Program-made: the position numbers and the translations under genes
NCBI GenBank assembly: GCA_031422335.1
Contig: JANOQW010000033.1
Span: 1 to 64,000 of the forward strand
DNA from: Methylotenera_A sp031422335
Lineage (GTDB): Bacteria > Pseudomonadota > Gammaproteobacteria > Burkholderiales > Methylophilaceae
Length of the DNA stretch: 64,000 nt
Reading direction: 5' to 3'
Shown here: positions 26,034-33,947 of the stretch, piece by piece
How the letters are laid out: each line of letters opens with the position of its first letter
Numbering within the stretch: the stretch's first letter is position 1
Notes under the pieces: model-generated
The model's input: the letters and a program-made list of their open reading frames with translations, nothing else
What the model was told of the DNA's origin: nothing
Databases searched by the model: none

Positions 26034-26615
26034 TTACAACAGCTTTTTAATATCGCTGGCAATATCGGCTGGTTTTTGGCCAAAACTGGTGTAAAGCCTG
26101 ATTTTTCCTGCTTTATCAAACACATACATGCCAGAGCTGTGGTCTATAGTGTAATCAGCCTCAGTTTTACCTGGTACTTTGGCAAAATAAATTTTAAAGT
26201 TACCCAAGGTTTCGGCGGTTTCTTGCAGGCTGCCCCACAAACCAATAAAACGCTTGTCGAACGATGGCACAAACTGCGATAAAACCTCTTGAGTATCGCG
26301 TTGCGGATCCACCGTCACAAACAGCACTTGCACTTCATCTGCTTTATCACCCAGCAATTTCATGGTGTTTTTAAGCTCTACCATCGTGGTGGGGCACACA
26401 TCTGGGCAATGCGTGTAGCCAAAAAACAGCACAACAACTTTACCCGCAAAGTCACTCATGGTGCGCTTTTTGCCAAAGTGGTCAGTTAAGGTGAGTGGTT
26501 TAGGAAAATCCGCGCCCGTAATATCGGTGGCAACAAACGTAACTGGCTTAGCTGTGCATGCCGAAAATAAAACGGATGCTGTCAATAAAAATGATAAAAC
26601 GAGAAATTTTTTCAT
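26034..26615 (-). CDS. SCO1/SenC-family lipoprotein
   Basis: The 193-residue protein begins with a lipoprotein signal (lipobox LFSAC, Cys20) and continues as a thioredoxin-fold SCO domain. The copper-binding residues are Cys70 and Cys74 (CPDVCP) and His159 (DHSSG). SCO proteins deliver copper to, or reduce, the CuA site of cytochrome c oxidase; no oxidase gene is nearby. AAGGA ahead of the ATG fixes this start, 22 codons inside a longer open frame. The gene is convergent with the metallopeptidase gene, with four nt between the stops. Confidence 0.92.
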   Translation of the reverse strand: MKKFLVLSFLLTASVLFSACTAKPVTFVATDITGADFPKPLTLTDHFGKKRTMSDFAGKVVVLFFGYTHCPDVCPTTMVELKNTMKLLGDKADEVQVLFVTVDPQRDTQEVLSQFVPSFDKRFIGLWGSLQETAETLGNFKIYFAKVPGKTEADYTIDHSSGMYVFDKAGKIRLYTSFGQKPADIASDIKKLL

Positions 26616-26726
26616 TGCAAATATCCTTATTAAATAACTTAATTCTGTAACTTTTGATTCTAACATAAGGCTTAAATTCACCGCATAGTTTACAATATCG
26701 TTTTTAGTTTTTGAGAGTACAGCAAC

Positions 26727-27659
26727 ATGGCAATACCTAACTCAATGGCAGACCGCGACGGCGTTATTTGGTACGACGGCAAAATGGTGAATTGGCGCGA
26801 TGCGACTACTCACGTATTGACACACACCCTGCATTACGGCATGGGCGTATTCGAAGGCGTACGTGCTTATAAAACTGATAAAGGTACCGCTATTTTTAGG
26901 CTGCAAGAGCATACAGATCGCCTATTTAACAGCGCACATATTTTGCAAATGAAAATGCCGTTTAGCAAGCAAGAAATTGCAGATGCAATGTGCGCTGCCG
27001 TGCGTGAGAACAAATTAGAATCTGCCTACATTCGCCCCATGGCGTTTTATGGCGCAGAGGCGATGGGCATTGCTGCCAAAACTTTAAGCACGCATGTCAT
27101 TTGCGCAGCTTGGAGTTGGGGCGCCTATATGGGCGACGAAGCTTTAACTAAAGGTATTCGCGTTAAAACATCGTCATTCTCGCGCCATCATGTGAACATC
27201 ACCATGTGCAAAGCCAAAGCGAACGGCAACTATATGAACTCAATCTTAGCGCACCAAGAAGCCGCGCAAGATGGTTACGATGAAGCCTTGCTGCTAGATG
27301 TTGATGGTTTTGTGGCTGAAGGTTCTGGCGAAAATATATTTATTATTCGCAAAGGTAAGCTTTATACGCCCGATTTAACTAGTGCACTAGAAGGTATTAC
27401 CCGCGACACCATTGTGCAATTGGCGAAAGAAATCGGCCTAGAAGTGATTGAAAAACGCATCACCCGTGACGAAGTTTATACTGCAGATGAAGCGTTTTTT
27501 ACGGGTACAGCGGCCGAAGTGACGCCGATTCGCGAATTGGATAACCGTAATATTGGCAGTGGCACACGCGGCCTGATTACTGAAAAGTTACAAGCCTTGT
27601 ATTTTGATGTGGTAAAAGGCAAATCGGCAAAACATGCGCATTGGCTGACGCTGGTTTGA
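26727..27659 (+). CDS. ilvE: Branched-chain amino-acid aminotransferase
   Basis: The 310-residue class IV PLP enzyme makes Leu, Ile and Val from their keto acids. Signatures are DGVIWYDGKMVNW at the start, LHYGMGVFEGVRAY (35-48) and the lysine-bearing KAKANGNYMNS (162-172). Fold-type IV residues such as EGSGENIF follow. In betaproteobacteria a small CHCC zinc-finger gene usually comes next; here two short genes are set between them. Confidence 0.96.
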   Translation: MAIPNSMADRDGVIWYDGKMVNWRDATTHVLTHTLHYGMGVFEGVRAYKTDKGTAIFRLQEHTDRLFNSAHILQMKMPFSKQEIADAMCAAVRENKLESAYIRPMAFYGAEAMGIAAKTLSTHVICAAWSWGAYMGDEALTKGIRVKTSSFSRHHVNITMCKAKANGNYMNSILAHQEAAQDGYDEALLLDVDGFVAEGSGENIFIIRKGKLYTPDLTSALEGITRDTIVQLAKEIGLEVIEKRITRDEVYTADEAFFTGTAAEVTPIRELDNRNIGSGTRGLITEKLQALYFDVVKGKSAKHAHWLTLV

Positions 27660-27674
27660 ATGGCAACTTAACTC

Positions 27675-27914
27675 TTGGCTCCTACCGTATTTCGTGAAGG
27701 TTCTTTTCGTTTCTTTTTCTTTTCACGAGAAGAGTCGCGCATCCACATACACGTGGCGCATACGGATGGCGAAGCGAAATTTTGGCTGGAACCCAATATC
27801 GAACTGGCTTTGAACAAAGGTTTAAATAGCAAACAAGTGAGCGAAGCGTTATTATTGGTGCAACAACATCGTGAGGAGATTCTAAATGCTTGGAAACAAC
27901 ATTTTGAAAGCTGA
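27675..27914 (+). CDS. DUF4160 domain protein
   Basis: The 79-residue protein fits DUF4160: it opens PTVFREGSFRFFFFSREE, with RIHIHVAHTDGEAKFWL next. It starts with TTG, without a clear ribosome-binding site. It overlaps the following DUF2442 gene by 29 bp. The DUF4160-DUF2442 pair recurs in many bacteria and is often suspected of being a toxin-antitoxin-like module, but I know of no proof for this pair. Confidence 0.82.
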   Translation: MAPTVFREGSFRFFFFSREESRIHIHVAHTDGEAKFWLEPNIELALNKGLNSKQVSEALLLVQQHREEILNAWKQHFES

Positions 27915-28161
27915 TACTGCTGCGGTCGAAGTCTCATTGGTTTCAAACCAAGGCTTTTGGCTGCTTGCAGAAGATGAAGAATTATTTTTATCTTACGAAG
28001 ATTTTCCGTGGTTTAAAGAGGCCACCATTGCGCAAATCACCAATGTAGAACGCCCAAGCGCAGACCACCTTTATTGGCCGAGCTTAGATATTGATTTATC
28101 GGTTGAATCGGTGCGCGACCCAAGCAAGTTTCCACTTGTTTCCAAGGTTAAATCACACTAA
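27886..28161 (+). CDS. DUF2442 domain protein
   Basis: The 91-residue protein has the DUF2442 pattern: a beta-rich stretch with FWLLAEDEELFLSYEDFPWF near residues 27-46, and HLYWPSLDIDLSVESV toward the end. Its start lies inside the DUF4160 gene, so translation is probably coupled. The two together separate ilvE from its usual zinc-finger neighbour. Confidence 0.82.
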   Translation: MLGNNILKADTAAVEVSLVSNQGFWLLAEDEELFLSYEDFPWFKEATIAQITNVERPSADHLYWPSLDIDLSVESVRDPSKFPLVSKVKSH

Positions 28162-28163
28162 AA

Positions 28164-28367
28164 ATGTCCGACGTTAAAGAACCTAATATTAAATTCACGG
28201 AAATCACTGTGAAAGACCTGCCGCTACACTGCCCTACCGCAGCAGTTGCGGCTTGGTCGTCGCACCCGCGCGTGTTTTTAGATATTACCAAAACTGGGCA
28301 AGTTTCCTGCCCTTATTGCGGTACTAAATACAAACTTAAAGCAGGTGAGCTCGTAAAGCATCATTAA
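28164..28367 (+). CDS. CHCC-type zinc-finger protein
   Basis: The 67-residue protein carries the zf-CHCC ligands Cys23, His34, Cys49 and Cys52 (CPYC), the same fold as the mitochondrial complex I subunit NDUFS6. The bacterial role is unclear. It begins two nt after the DUF2442 stop. Its normal neighbour, ilvE, lies upstream of the DUF4160/DUF2442 pair. Confidence 0.9.
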   Translation: MSDVKEPNIKFTEITVKDLPLHCPTAAVAAWSSHPRVFLDITKTGQVSCPYCGTKYKLKAGELVKHH

Positions 28368-28380
28368 AATTGAGATTGCA

Positions 28381-28863
28381 ATGGAAGAACCAGCATGGAA
28401 AATTTATGAAGATGCAGCTCGCAAAGTTCTTATTGATATTCGCAAAGAATTAGGTATTGAGGCTGTTGAAGGAAAACAAACACTTTTCGGAGTAAACGCC
28501 AACTGGGAAATCGACGCTAAAGCCTGGTGTGAAAATTCGGATAAATTCCTAGTTATTGAGGCTCGCCGCCACACAAAAGCAGGCCTCTCACAAGAAAGTG
28601 TTGCAGCAATTGCGTATCGAATTCAGGATTTTGGCGCCTCAGGAGGTGTTGTTGTTTCACCGAGACCAATACAAAAAGGGGCAAAACCTATAGCTTTGAG
28701 CGCAAATATCTCCCACGTTCGTCTTTCTCCAGATAGCACCACTGAAAGCTACCTTGCAGAATTCATGGGTCGCCGATTTCTTGGAGCATCAATGACAGAT
28801 TCTGTTCAAGCCACAGACACTTGTGATGCAGTTGTTATTCGCGGAACTACACCCAACCCCTAA
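28381..28863 (+). CDS. Restriction-endonuclease-fold (Mrr-like) orphan
   Basis: This 160-residue protein looks like a lone PD-(D/E)xK nuclease domain of the Mrr-like group. It has WEIDAKAW (42-49, with Glu43 and Asp45), then FLVIEARRH (57-64) where Glu60-x-Arg62 stands in for the usual Glu-x-Lys. A helix with Gln71 and a VVVSPRPIQKGAK strand-turn follow. The lysine-to-arginine change may weaken or alter catalysis. No methylase or DNA-recognition gene is adjacent. It is the last gene of the ilvE-led group and converges on murI. Confidence 0.6.
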   Translation: MEEPAWKIYEDAARKVLIDIRKELGIEAVEGKQTLFGVNANWEIDAKAWCENSDKFLVIEARRHTKAGLSQESVAAIAYRIQDFGASGGVVVSPRPIQKGAKPIALSANISHVRLSPDSTTESYLAEFMGRRFLGASMTDSVQATDTCDAVVIRGTTPNP

Positions 28864-28873
28864 CAACCACAAT

Positions 28874-29662
28874 CTACAATCGATACTCGTCCACGTGGTT
28901 TCCCCACAGTTTTTCAGTCACTTGCTCGGCATTTTCCGCTTCCCTATTTGTCCAAAAATGCACTTCTGCTTTTTGTTTGCTGGTTGAAAGCAAATCTTTT
29001 TCTTCTAGTTGCCGTTTTAATTGTTTTGCCACCGCCGCACCCGTATCAATCAAGGTGATCTCTTTACCAACAATGTCTTGAATCGCGTCTTTTACAAACG
29101 GGTAATGCGTACAGCCCAGCACAATCGTATCTGCGCCCTCGGCCAATAGCGGCAGAGTGTATTGGCGAATAAGCGCTTTCGTTTCAGGCGCATCCAACTC
29201 GCCGCGTTCAATGCATTCCACCAAACCCACACAGCCTTGCGTAACCACTTTCACATCGCGCCCATAAGCCTCTAGCAGCGCGGCAAATTGCGCGCTCTGC
29301 AATGTGCCAACTGTGGCCAGCACGCCGATGACGCCATTTCTACTGGCTTCTGCCGCAGGCTTAACTGCGGGCTCCATACCAATAATAGGAATATTAAAAG
29401 TATCACGTAAAGTATCAATTGCCGCAGCAGTGGCCGTGTTGCAGGCCACCACGATGGCCTTTACGTTTTTTTGTAGTAAATCATCACACAAAATCAGGCA
29501 ACGCTGCGTAATTTCCTCTGGCGTTTTGCTGCCGTAAGGTGCGTATTTGCTATCGGCTAGGTAAACTAAATCCTCCTGCGGCAGCAACGCGTGTATATGC
29601 TTGAGCACGCTAATGCCGCCTACGCCAGAATCGAAAATACCAATCGGTCTATTCGCGTTCAT
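28874..29662 (-). CDS. murI: Glutamate racemase
   Basis: MurI makes D-glutamate for peptidoglycan. The 262-residue protein has FDSGVGGISVL (10-20), the first catalytic cysteine Cys74 in ACNTATA and the second, Cys184, in GCTHYP followed by His186. The length is normal. It is divergent from the cobalamin adenosyltransferase gene; the 78-nt gap contains a perfect TATAAT box (29699-29704) serving that gene. Confidence 0.96.
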   Translation of the reverse strand: MNANRPIGIFDSGVGGISVLKHIHALLPQEDLVYLADSKYAPYGSKTPEEITQRCLILCDDLLQKNVKAIVVACNTATAAAIDTLRDTFNIPIIGMEPAVKPAAEASRNGVIGVLATVGTLQSAQFAALLEAYGRDVKVVTQGCVGLVECIERGELDAPETKALIRQYTLPLLAEGADTIVLGCTHYPFVKDAIQDIVGKEITLIDTGAAVAKQLKRQLEEKDLLSTSKQKAEVHFWTNREAENAEQVTEKLWGNHVDEYRL

Positions 29663-29740
29663 TTGTGTTTTTAGTCATCAAGTTACTGCATCATCCTTTA
29701 TAATGACAAGATTATAGATGAATTTGAATTGACTTAAAGC

Positions 29741-30295
29741 ATGGCAAATAGATTGAGTAAGATATACACGCGCACCGGTGATGACGGCACTACAGGTTTA
29801 GGCGATGGCACACGCGTGGCAAAAGATAGCTTGCGCGTAGATGCGATGGGCGATGTGGATGAATTAAATTCAGTCATCGGCTTGATGCTAACCGAGGCTG
29901 TGCCAGATATTTTGATAGATTTGCTGACACAAGTGCAGCATGATTTATTTAATTTGGGCGGCGAAATTTGCATTCCTGATTATGTGATTTTAAGCCAAGC
30001 CAATATTGACAACTTAGAAGAAGCGATTGACACACTTAACGATGACTTGGCGCCATTAAAAGAGTTTATTTTGCCTGGCGGCAGCAAAGCGGCGGCTTTT
30101 TGCCACTTAGCGCGCACTGTGTGTCGTCGCGCCGAGCGTAAACTGATTACGCTGGCGCGAGATGAAAAAGTAACGGCGATTTCACTTAAATATTTAAACC
30201 GCTTATCTGATTTATTATTTGTGCTTTGCCGAGTGATTAATAAAGAGGCGGGTGTGCCAGATGTGCTGTGGAACAATACGCACAAGAAATCATAA
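29741..30295 (+). CDS. Cob(I)alamin adenosyltransferase, PduO type
   Basis: The 184-residue enzyme converts cob(I)alamin and ATP into adenosylcobalamin. The N-terminal ATP motif YTRTGDDGTTGLGDG and the helix RTVCRRAERK are PduO/MMAB hallmarks. No other cobalamin gene and no cobalamin riboswitch is seen nearby. A consensus TATAAT lies about 37 nt before the start. pcnB follows after a short gap of tiny repeated reading frames. Confidence 0.93.
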   Translation: MANRLSKIYTRTGDDGTTGLGDGTRVAKDSLRVDAMGDVDELNSVIGLMLTEAVPDILIDLLTQVQHDLFNLGGEICIPDYVILSQANIDNLEEAIDTLNDDLAPLKEFILPGGSKAAAFCHLARTVCRRAERKLITLARDEKVTAISLKYLNRLSDLLFVLCRVINKEAGVPDVLWNNTHKKS

Positions 30296-30304
30296 TTAAT
30301 AAAC

Positions 30305-30336
30305 ATGATTAAACCAAAATGATTAAACCAGAATGA
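30305..30336 (+). promoter_or_regulatory. Two tandem mini-ORFs leading into pcnB
   Basis: A 14-nt unit beginning ATGATTAAACCA is repeated, and the pcnB start is a third copy (ATGATTAAAAA). Each of the first two encodes five residues (MIKPK and MIKPE) and stops at a TGA that overlaps the next ATG as ATGA. Ribosomes could thus pass from frame to frame into pcnB. The three starts are in three different frames. Confidence 0.6.
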
Positions 30337-31724
30337 TTAAAAAATTCTTGCAAAAAGTATTTAGCAAAAAAACTAAAGCCGAGTTAGCTATTAACAAGGC
30401 GGATGCAAGTGACACCAGCGCCGCCAAACGTATTCAAGTTAAAGCACACAAAATAGATAAAAACTTAATTTCGCCATCTGCACTAAAAACTTGCGATGGT
30501 TTACAAAAAGCGGGTTTTGAGGCGTTTATTGTTGGCGGCGCGGTGCGCGACTTGCTGCTAAATTACAAACCAAAAGACTTTGATATTGCCACCAACGCCA
30601 CGCCTGAAGAAGTGTATAAAATCTTCCGCAGAAGTCGTATTATTGGCAAGCGTTTTAGGTTAGTGCATGTGCTATGGGGTAATGAGACGATAGAGGTTTC
30701 TACGTTTCGTGGCCACCACTTAGCAGAGGGTGATGCTAAAACCAATGACAGCGGCCGTATTATTCGCGACAATATATTCGGTAGTTTAGAAGAAGACGCA
30801 GTGCGCCGCGATTTTACCGCCAACGCTTTGTATTACAACCCTGCCAACGAAGAAGTATTAGATTTTCACAATGGCGTAGCTGATTTACACGCCAATTTAT
30901 TGCGCATGATTGGCGACCCAACGACACGTTACCAAGAAGACCCAGTGCGTATGTTGCGCGCGGTGCGGCTATCTGCCAAGCTAGGCTTGAAGATTGAAAA
31001 AACCACCGAAGCGCCGATTCAAAAATTAGCTGATTTATTGCAAGATGTGCCACCCAGCCGCTTGTTTGATGAAATGCTAAAGTTATTTTTATCTGGCCAC
31101 GCAGTGGAGAGCATTAACGCGCTACGCGAGCAGCATCTGCACCATGGTTTGCTGCCATTATTAGATGTTGTTTTAGAGCAGCCATTGGGCGAAAAATTTG
31201 TGATGCTGGCGCTTAAAAATACCGATGATCGTATCCTCGTTGGTAAATCTAGCAACCCGAGCTTTTTGTTTGCTACGCTGCTGTGGCACGAAATGTTAGT
31301 GGCGTGGAAAAAATATCAAGCGCAAGAACACCACCCAATACCCGCGCTGCACATGGCGATGAATGAGGTGATTGATATTCAGGCCAGCAAAATGGCGATA
31401 CATAATCGATTTACTGCCACCATGAAAGAAATTTGGGCCATGCAGCCACGTTTTGAGCAACGCGCAGGCAAACGGCCTTACGCGCTACTAACGCATCCGC
31501 GCTATCGCGCAGGTTACGATTTTTTACTGCTGCGTTGTGAGTCTGGCGAGATTGATATGGAACTGGGCGAATGGTGGACAGAGTTTGCAGATGCCAGCAC
31601 CGAGCGCCGTACCGAAATGCTGTTGCCCGACACTAGCCCGAAAAAGCGCCGCCGTAAACGCAAAAAACCTGCCAACAGCGATAAAAACTTATTAGAAACT
31701 GTGGCGAGCGAGCATATTGACTAA
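30333..31724 (+). CDS. pcnB: Poly(A) polymerase I
   Basis: The 463-residue protein adds 3' poly(A) tails to RNA and promotes decay. It has the nucleotidyltransferase signature IVGGAVRDLLL (66-76) with catalytic Asp82 and Asp84 in KDFDIATNA. The lysine- and arginine-rich tail KKRRRKRKKP is typical of bacterial PAP rather than CCA-adding enzyme. An N-terminal basic extension of about 40 residues is present. The start ATG is the third of three repeated ATGATTAAA units. folK overlaps its last 8 bp. Confidence 0.95.
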   Translation: MIKKFLQKVFSKKTKAELAINKADASDTSAAKRIQVKAHKIDKNLISPSALKTCDGLQKAGFEAFIVGGAVRDLLLNYKPKDFDIATNATPEEVYKIFRRSRIIGKRFRLVHVLWGNETIEVSTFRGHHLAEGDAKTNDSGRIIRDNIFGSLEEDAVRRDFTANALYYNPANEEVLDFHNGVADLHANLLRMIGDPTTRYQEDPVRMLRAVRLSAKLGLKIEKTTEAPIQKLADLLQDVPPSRLFDEMLKLFLSGHAVESINALREQHLHHGLLPLLDVVLEQPLGEKFVMLALKNTDDRILVGKSSNPSFLFATLLWHEMLVAWKKYQAQEHHPIPALHMAMNEVIDIQASKMAIHNRFTATMKEIWAMQPRFEQRAGKRPYALLTHPRYRAGYDFLLLRCESGEIDMELGEWWTEFADASTERRTEMLLPDTSPKKRRRKRKKPANSDKNLLETVASEHID

Positions 31725-32232
31725 GCGTGTTTTTATTGCACTTGGCAGCAATTTAGCGGGCGATTTAGACTGCCCTGCAAGCCAAGTACAGCGCGGCTTC
31801 CAGCGCATCAACAAAGTAGCAAAAACCAAGCTAATTAAGCAATCAAGTTTGTATCAAAGTGCAGCTGTGGGCTACAGCGAGCAGCCAGATTTTATTAACG
31901 CCGTTGCTGAAGTTAGCACCCTACTATCCCCCCAAGATTTATTGGAAGCGCTACTTGCCATAGAAAATGCAGCTGGTCGTCAGCGCCCATTTGCCAACGC
32001 ACCAAGAGAGCTGGATTTAGATTTATTGCTGTATGGTGATGTGATTTTGAACACAACAAAACTCACATTGCCGCATCCACGCATGTTTGAGCGCGCTTTT
32101 GTACTGCTGCCTTTAGCAGAAATTTCACCAAATTTAACATCTCCCAGCGGCGAGAATATTGTAAAATTAGCGCAAGCTTATCAAAACCAAGGCGTTAAAA
32201 AAATTGAAAAAAGTAAAAATTCAGATTTCTAA
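31717..32232 (+). CDS. folK: HPPK, folate biosynthesis
   Basis: FolK (6-hydroxymethyl-7,8-dihydropterin pyrophosphokinase) activates the pterin for folate synthesis. The 171-residue protein opens FIALGSNLAG and has the HPPK signature RPFANAPRELDLDLLLYG. The start is TTG within the end of pcnB, so translation is probably coupled. The next gene, a deoxynucleoside kinase, is separated by a structured 108-nt leader. Confidence 0.93.
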   Translation: MTKRVFIALGSNLAGDLDCPASQVQRGFQRINKVAKTKLIKQSSLYQSAAVGYSEQPDFINAVAEVSTLLSPQDLLEALLAIENAAGRQRPFANAPRELDLDLLLYGDVILNTTKLTLPHPRMFERAFVLLPLAEISPNLTSPSGENIVKLAQAYQNQGVKKIEKSKNSDF

Positions 32233-32248
32233 GCTAGGTAAGGCGCGC

Positions 32249-32340
32249 GCCAAAAAATTGGACGTCGCATATGCTTTTATATGTGAGGATAATTTTTTGA
32301 AGCAGCAACGCTGCATAGCAACGAAAGGTGAATTTTTGGC
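32249..32340 (+). promoter_or_regulatory. Leader with alternative hairpins before the dNK gene
   Basis: CAAAAAATT (32251-32259) pairs perfectly with AATTTTTTG (32291-32299), and inside it CATAT (32268-32272) pairs with ATATG (32279-32283). The same left arm can instead pair as GCCAAAAA (32249-32256) with TTTTTGGC (32333-32340), which ends on the base before the ATG. The two folds exclude each other. AAAGGTG at 32324 is the likely ribosome-binding site. A loosely similar hairpin occurs at about 38200-38220. Confidence 0.4.
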
Positions 32341-32988
32341 ATGAGTATATTCGACAAATTCCCCTACATCGTCATTGAAGGCCCTATCGGTAGTGGTAAA
32401 ACTTCACTAGCACGCAGACTTTCAGAAAAGTTTGACGTGCAATTACTCAGCGAAAAAGCTGAAGCCAACCCATTTTTGCCACGCTTTTATCAAGATGCGC
32501 AGCGTTATGCCTTGCCGACGCAATTATTTTTTCTGTTTCAACGCTCGCGTGAAATTAGCGATATGACGCAACGCGACATGTTTAAGCAACCCACTGTAGC
32601 CGACTTTTTTTTGGATAAAGACCCGCTGTTTGCACGCTTAAACTTGGATGACGAAGAATATAATTTGTACCATCAAATTTATGCGCACTTGCAATTAAAA
32701 TCGCCACGGCCAGATTTAATTGTGTATCTGCAAACGCCAGTGGATGCGCTGGTGGAGCGCATTGAAGAGCGCAATATTAGTTACGAGCAAGAGATTCCGC
32801 ACGAATATGTTGAGCGCTTGGCCGATGCCTATAGCGAGTTTTTTCACAAATATGATGCCTCACCGGTGTTGATTGTGAATAATGAAAAACTGAATATTAT
32901 TAAAGATGATAGCGCGCTAGATTTGCTGATTGAACGCATAGGCAAAATTAAAAGCAGCCGCGAATACTTTAACCCTAACTTTGACTAA
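32341..32988 (+). CDS. Deoxynucleoside kinase
   Basis: The 215-residue protein belongs to the deoxyadenosine/deoxyguanosine/thymidine kinase 2 family. The P-loop is GPIGSGKTS at 14-22, and FFLFQRSREI and DFFLDKDPLFARL (with the ERS/DR-type substrate region) follow. It salvages deoxynucleosides in the cytosol. It sits between folK and panB, a usual betaproteobacterial order. Confidence 0.9.
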   Translation: MSIFDKFPYIVIEGPIGSGKTSLARRLSEKFDVQLLSEKAEANPFLPRFYQDAQRYALPTQLFFLFQRSREISDMTQRDMFKQPTVADFFLDKDPLFARLNLDDEEYNLYHQIYAHLQLKSPRPDLIVYLQTPVDALVERIEERNISYEQEIPHEYVERLADAYSEFFHKYDASPVLIVNNEKLNIIKDDSALDLLIERIGKIKSSREYFNPNFD

Positions 32989-33003
32989 ATTTTAATCTCT
33001 AGA

Positions 33004-33831
33004 ATGTCATTAGAAAACCTTCAAAACAAAGCAAAAGCAGGTGAAAAGATCGCCATGCTCACTTGTTACGATGCAACTTTTTCCAAGCTAATGGAATACG
33101 CAGGCGTCGATATGCTACTGGTGGGCGACTCGCTGGGCATGGTGCTGCAAGGTGCCGAAAATACGCTAAACGTGAGCATGCACCACATGACGTACCACAC
33201 TAAAATGGTAAAAAATGGCGCACCCAACACCGTGATTATGGCCGACATGCCAATAGGCAGTTACGAGCAAGATAACGAAGCCGCCTATAAAAACGCGTTG
33301 TGGCTGATGAAAAGTGGCGCGCACTTGGTGAAATTTGAAGGTGGCGGCAAACGTGTAGAAACCGCGCGCTACTTAGTGCAGCACGGCATACCTGTATGCG
33401 CACATTTGGGTTTTACGCCGCAATCGGTGAATCAATTAGGTGGCTACAAAATTCAAGGTAAAACGCAAGAATCTGCCAAGCAAATTTTGCAAGATGCTAA
33501 AGATATGAGTGAAGCTGGGGCAAGCTTTGTTTTGCTAGAAATGGTGCCTGCGGCGTTGGCCAAACAAATTACCGAGAGCATTAGCTGCCCTACCATAGGC
33601 ATTGGTGCCGGCGTTGATTGCAGCGGGCAGGTGCTTGTTTTGCAAGATTTATTGGGGATTTATACGGGCGCCGCCAATAAAAACCCCGCCGAATTTAAAA
33701 ACCCACGATTTGTGCGTAATTTTTTACAAGATAGCGCTGTAAATGGTGAAGCGAGTTTACAAAATGCAGTAGCGGCCTATGTAAAAGCGGTGAAAGACAA
33801 AAGCTTTCCTGCGCTAGAACATAGTTATTAA
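33004..33831 (+). CDS. panB: Ketopantoate hydroxymethyltransferase
   Basis: PanB converts 2-oxoisovalerate to ketopantoate in coenzyme A synthesis. The 275-residue protein has MLTCYDATFSKL at the start, LLVGDSLGMVLQG (38-50) for magnesium and substrate, and the helix with KFEGGGKRVE. The length is normal. panC normally follows, but here two minus-strand genes lie between panB and panC. Confidence 0.96.
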   Translation: MSLENLQNKAKAGEKIAMLTCYDATFSKLMEYAGVDMLLVGDSLGMVLQGAENTLNVSMHHMTYHTKMVKNGAPNTVIMADMPIGSYEQDNEAAYKNALWLMKSGAHLVKFEGGGKRVETARYLVQHGIPVCAHLGFTPQSVNQLGGYKIQGKTQESAKQILQDAKDMSEAGASFVLLEMVPAALAKQITESISCPTIGIGAGVDCSGQVLVLQDLLGIYTGAANKNPAEFKNPRFVRNFLQDSAVNGEASLQNAVAAYVKAVKDKSFPALEHSY

Positions 33832-33845
33832 AGTTATCATTTAAA

Positions 33846-33898
33846 GCATGGATATTGGAATGCCCTGCAATCCAATATCCATGCGGCCTGCAGGGAGT
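33846..33898. repeat. REP-like palindrome with an extra inverted half
   Basis: A 39-nt family member (33860-33898, arms ccctgca/tgcaggg) is preceded by gcatggatattgga (33846-33859). That stretch is a perfect inverted copy of tccaatatccatgc inside the element (33871-33884). Two exclusive hairpins of 14 bp and about 7 bp can form. A T run follows on the plus strand, so it may also end the panB transcript. It lies between the convergent ends of panB and the oxidase gene. Confidence 0.8.
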
Positions 33899-33947
33899 TT
33901 TTTATCCACAGTTTTATCACTAGTTTTAAATAAATAAAATATATGGT

